NCBI GenBank assembly: GCA_024363285.1
Contig: AP024710.1
Coordinates: 930,001-994,000 of the forward strand
Length of the DNA: 64,000 nt
Source: Leptolinea sp. HRD-7
GTDB lineage: Bacteria > Chloroflexota > Anaerolineae > Anaerolineales > Anaerolineaceae
Direction: 5' to 3'
The notes under the pieces: generated by a model
What the model saw: the letters and a program-made list of their open reading frames with translations, nothing else
What the model was told of the DNA's origin: nothing
The model's database searches: none
Translations under genes and position numbers: made by a program
Part shown: piece after piece, positions 62,038-64,000 of the stretch
Layout: each line of letters opens with the position of its first letter
Position numbering within the stretch: position 1 is the stretch's first letter

Positions 62038-62490
62038 TTATTCAAATAAAGCGTAGGTTCCGATCAGCGGGGCTTCGGTCGGGGTCGGCGTGACGGTTTT
62101 GGTGGGAGTGAACGTCAGGGCTGTGGGCGTAAGATTGGTGGTGGGAGTCGCCGTTGGTGTCTCCAATGGATTTTGAGGCATCAACTCAGTCGGAGTAGGG
62201 GTGGGAAATTCGGTAGGAATCTCAACCGGGGGAACTTCCGTGGGGATTTCGGTGGGGATTTCGGTGGGGATTTCCGTCGGCACTTCCGTGGGGATTTCAG
62301 TTGGAACCAGGGTCGGGGTTGGAAAATCCTGTTCCAAAGGATCCTGTGTGACCGGCTCGGTTGGAACAGTCTCCTGGATTAATGACTTCGCGGTTACGGT
62401 TGAGGTAGAAGAAAATCCGGGACTGGATAACAGGCTGACAATAAGAAAAACAATCAACGGAATGGTTGTTCTTTTTTGTCTGATTTTCAT
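62038..62490 (-). CDS. signal peptide and PTE-repeat linker, N-terminal fragment of the surface protein
   Basis: Frame of 150 residues from the ATG at 62490 (TTGGAGCTTT upstream; frame open to 62514). A basic N-terminus, a hydrophobic core and a Ser/Thr-rich cut region form a signal peptide (TTIPLIVFLIVSLLSSPGF). Then follow Pro/Thr/Glu linkers with tandem PTEI/PTEV units, encoded by a 12-base repeat at 62233-62300. The frame ends in TAA at 62038-62040, directly in frame with, and with no gap before, the C39/FN3 region. It is therefore probably the 5' part of that gene, separated by a nonsense change. Confidence 0.82.
   Translation of the reverse strand: MKIRQKRTTIPLIVFLIVSLLSSPGFSSTSTVTAKSLIQETVPTEPVTQDPLEQDFPTPTLVPTEIPTEVPTEIPTEIPTEIPTEVPPVEIPTEFPTPTPTELMPQNPLETPTATPTTNLTPTALTFTPTKTVTPTPTEAPLIGTYALFE
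62233..62300. repeat. 12-bp tandem repeat encoding PTE(I/V)
   Basis: About six units of the 12-base word GGTGGGGATTTC (plus strand) encode the PTEI/PTEV linker on the minus strand. Units vary at single bases, so copy number may vary between strains. Confidence 0.8.
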
Positions 62491-62725
62491 AAAGCTCCAA
62501 TAAAATTCAACCATTAATCACATTATAGGCATCGATTGTTTGACCGGATAACTTCTATCCCAATCGATTAACAGCAGGAAAAACCGATCTCTGTTTCACC
62601 GGGAGGAAGCGAACAGGAATCTGGCAAAATAAATCCTTCTTAATCATCGGTTATTTAAGTAATAAATTCAATACTCCTTTCAAAACAGAAAAGAATGTGA
62701 CGTTCTGCCGTATTCTCTGTTGATA

Positions 62726-62771
62726 GTAAAAACAGATACCCGTTTTTTCGAGTATCTGTTTTTACTTTTTT
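62726..62771. terminator. terminator in the 62515-62833 gap
   Basis: Perfect 14-base stem GTAAAAACAGATAC / GTATCTGTTTTTAC (62726-62739, 62752-62765) with a 12-base loop; a T-run follows on the plus strand. It stands between the end of the FN3 gene at 62834 and the start of the secreted gene at 62490. Nothing else is seen in this 319-base gap. Confidence 0.78.
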
Positions 62772-62833
62772 CCATCAGGTGTAATCTACCTTTTATTGTC
62801 ACCCTTTGGATTTTTTATTAATACAAATTTATA

Positions 62834-64000
62834 TCAATTTCCAAAGGGGGCATAGAAACCGGGATCTAAAATTGACCGGGTTCCGTTCGTTGATGTTGTC
62901 GAAGCAGATGTTGATGTTATTGCCTGAGCCTGTGACATATAGGCGTAATCCAGGTACACTGATTGCTTATCATAGTTCCACCAGGTCAGCACACCCACCT
63001 TACCAAATTTCGGGCCGGCATTGGCGATCGATTTTACAAGCATTCCATTTACATAGAAGGCGAGAGTTGAGCCATTGGAAATTGTCTTTATGTTTGCCCA
63101 TTCTCCTGGATTTACAGATGTCAGCCACAACCAGTATTGACCTGACATTGACGTCCATAAACCATTGGAGATTTTGTAAATTTTATAAGCACTCCAATCG
63201 CCATACATTGGATCACGTATTTGCCCGATAAGGAACATATACCCGCTGGTAAAATCTACCGTATTGGAAGATGTCCCCGCCTGGACAAATACACCATAAA
63301 CATTATCGATGTAATCTGCCGGTGCACTACTGGAAAGAGGCATACGCATCCGGGTTTCATAAGTAAAGTCAGAATAGATCGCATTATATGTGGCTGATGA
63401 TATGAAGCCGGAGGTTGAAAGCCCGGGTGCAACCAGGTAACCGCCACTCAATGTCCACTGGCTTGTGGAGTATGCCCAACCGGCTGCATCCGAAGTAAAT
63501 GTGGATGTGAATTCAATAGAAATTTTCCTTGCGGCACTCCACGGCCCGGGCAAGCCATTTACATTGATCCCACGAACCCGCCAATATCTGTCTCCAGAGA
63601 TTGGTGAAGCCGGGGTCCAGGACAGAACTCCGGAAGATAAAGTCTCATCAATTTTATTGAGTCCGATGAAATTGGCATATTGATCCACCTGGATCTCATA
63701 ATTTACGGCATTCGCCACTGAATTCCAGGAGAAAATTGGATACTGGTTGGCGGTCCAGATCTTGTCAGAAGGCGAAGATAGAGTGGGGGCTATCGGAAGA
63801 GGCGCCTGTTTTACTACTCGGCGGTAGTTGCTCCACTCGCTCCAGTTTCCAGCCGCGTCACGGGCACGAACACGCCAGTAATACAAAACGGCAGGGGTCA
63901 TTTTGTCTTCGTCTGGTTTGTGACTGGTCACCGTGATCGGGGTACCGGCTGTGAATTCCGCCGCCGGTCCACCGGGTGTATTGTAAACATGGCCGAAGAA
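62834..64000 (-). CDS. FN3-type surface protein, N-terminal part beyond the window
   Basis: Reads open from the window edge to the stop at 62834, 388 residues. The upstream codons continue in frame with FTAGTPITVTSHKPD, so the protein is incomplete. Two FN3-like domains are visible (YYWRVRARDAAGNWSEWS and RYWRVRGINVNGLPGPWS), close to those of the giant protein at 56890. The last 220 residues form a beta-rich, Ser/Thr/Tyr/Trp-rich domain (FTSDAAGWAYSTSQWTLSGGYLV onward) like a concanavalin-type or DUF1080 lectin fold, probably for glycan binding. Likely a secreted adhesin or carbohydrate-binding protein. It shares its domain family with the neighbour and may derive from it. Confidence 0.8.
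   Translation of the reverse strand, partial: FFGHVYNTPGGPAAEFTAGTPITVTSHKPDEDKMTPAVLYYWRVRARDAAGNWSEWSNYRRVVKQAPLPIAPTLSSPSDKIWTANQYPIFSWNSVANAVNYEIQVDQYANFIGLNKIDETLSSGVLSWTPASPISGDRYWRVRGINVNGLPGPWSAARKISIEFTSTFTSDAAGWAYSTSQWTLSGGYLVAPGLSTSGFISSATYNAIYSDFTYETRMRMPLSSSAPADYIDNVYGVFVQAGTSSNTVDFTSGYMFLIGQIRDPMYGDWSAYKIYKISNGLWTSMSGQYWLWLTSVNPGEWANIKTISNGSTLAFYVNGMLVKSIANAGPKFGKVGVLTWWNYDKQSVYLDYAYMSQAQAITSTSASTTSTNGTRSILDPGFYAPFGN

Noticed and set aside
62201-62503. Plus-strand frame with VGISVGTS repeats
   Set aside because: It is the reverse complement of the PTE-repeat linker; the repeat comes from the 12-base units, not from a second protein.

Overview
The window is 64 kb of a bacterial chromosome of medium GC content that is almost fully coding. 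Several things fit a member of the Chloroflexota, most likely an anaerobic Anaerolineae-like lineage: a complete pyruvate-based branched-chain amino acid operon with citramalate synthase, a five-subunit bidirectional [NiFe] hydrogenase, many CPBP and zinc-ribbon membrane proteins, secreted proteins with Pro/Thr 'PTEIPTE' linkers, and giant fibronectin-III-like surface proteins. The taxonomic placement is inference; no rRNA gene is present.

Layout. 1-729: C-terminally cut YfcC-type carrier. 1113-13746: one minus-strand operon, in transcription order ilvD-ilvB-ilvN-ilvC-leuA-(small duplicated-motif protein)-leuC-leuD-cimA-leuB-ilvE, which covers every step from pyruvate to valine, leucine and isoleucine. 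In front of it (13764-14005) lie a sigma70-type promoter with a palindrome in its spacer, a 34-codon leader peptide loaded with Leu, Val and Ile codons, a 9-bp antiterminator option and an intrinsic terminator: a transcription attenuator, probably the best regulatory find in the window. 14058-16405: PadR regulator with a membrane ferredoxin, and small proteins. 16608-18623: self-regulated TetR gene with an apparently leaderless mRNA, plus a GH13 enzyme. 18747-22459: half-size chromate transporter, small proteins, a diguanylate cyclase and a DinB-like protein. 22589-28242: hoxEFUYH with a four-CBS-domain gene at its head. 28397-29951: second TetR gene with palindromic operators and a membrane protein.

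30099-40920: PsiE-like protein, a 30-residue single-span protein coupled to a ferric-reductase-like flavocytochrome, a GAF histidine kinase/NarL regulator pair, a second diguanylate cyclase, a flavin oxidoreductase, an Asp/Glu racemase, a DUF2254 protein, a cyclic-nucleotide-binding protein and a ROK sugar kinase. 41122-41289: tRNA-Arg with anticodon GCG, its own promoter and terminator. 41322-53299: nucleotidyltransferase pair, envelope proteins, ComEC with a decayed C-terminal domain, YkvA, an isoprenylcysteine-methyltransferase-like protein, two CPBP proteases and several unknowns. 53345-55861: ClpC. 56070-56885: M55 D-aminopeptidase. 56890-62490: a secreted C39-like peptidase with 14 FN3-like domains, split from its signal peptide by one in-frame TAA. 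62834-64000: a second FN3-type surface protein that runs off the edge.

The most functionally coherent units are the attenuated BCAA operon, the hydrogenase operon (H2/NAD(P)H exchange with an energy-sensing CBS protein), and the paired surface proteins at the right end. No CRISPR array, insertion sequence, prophage or rRNA operon was seen.
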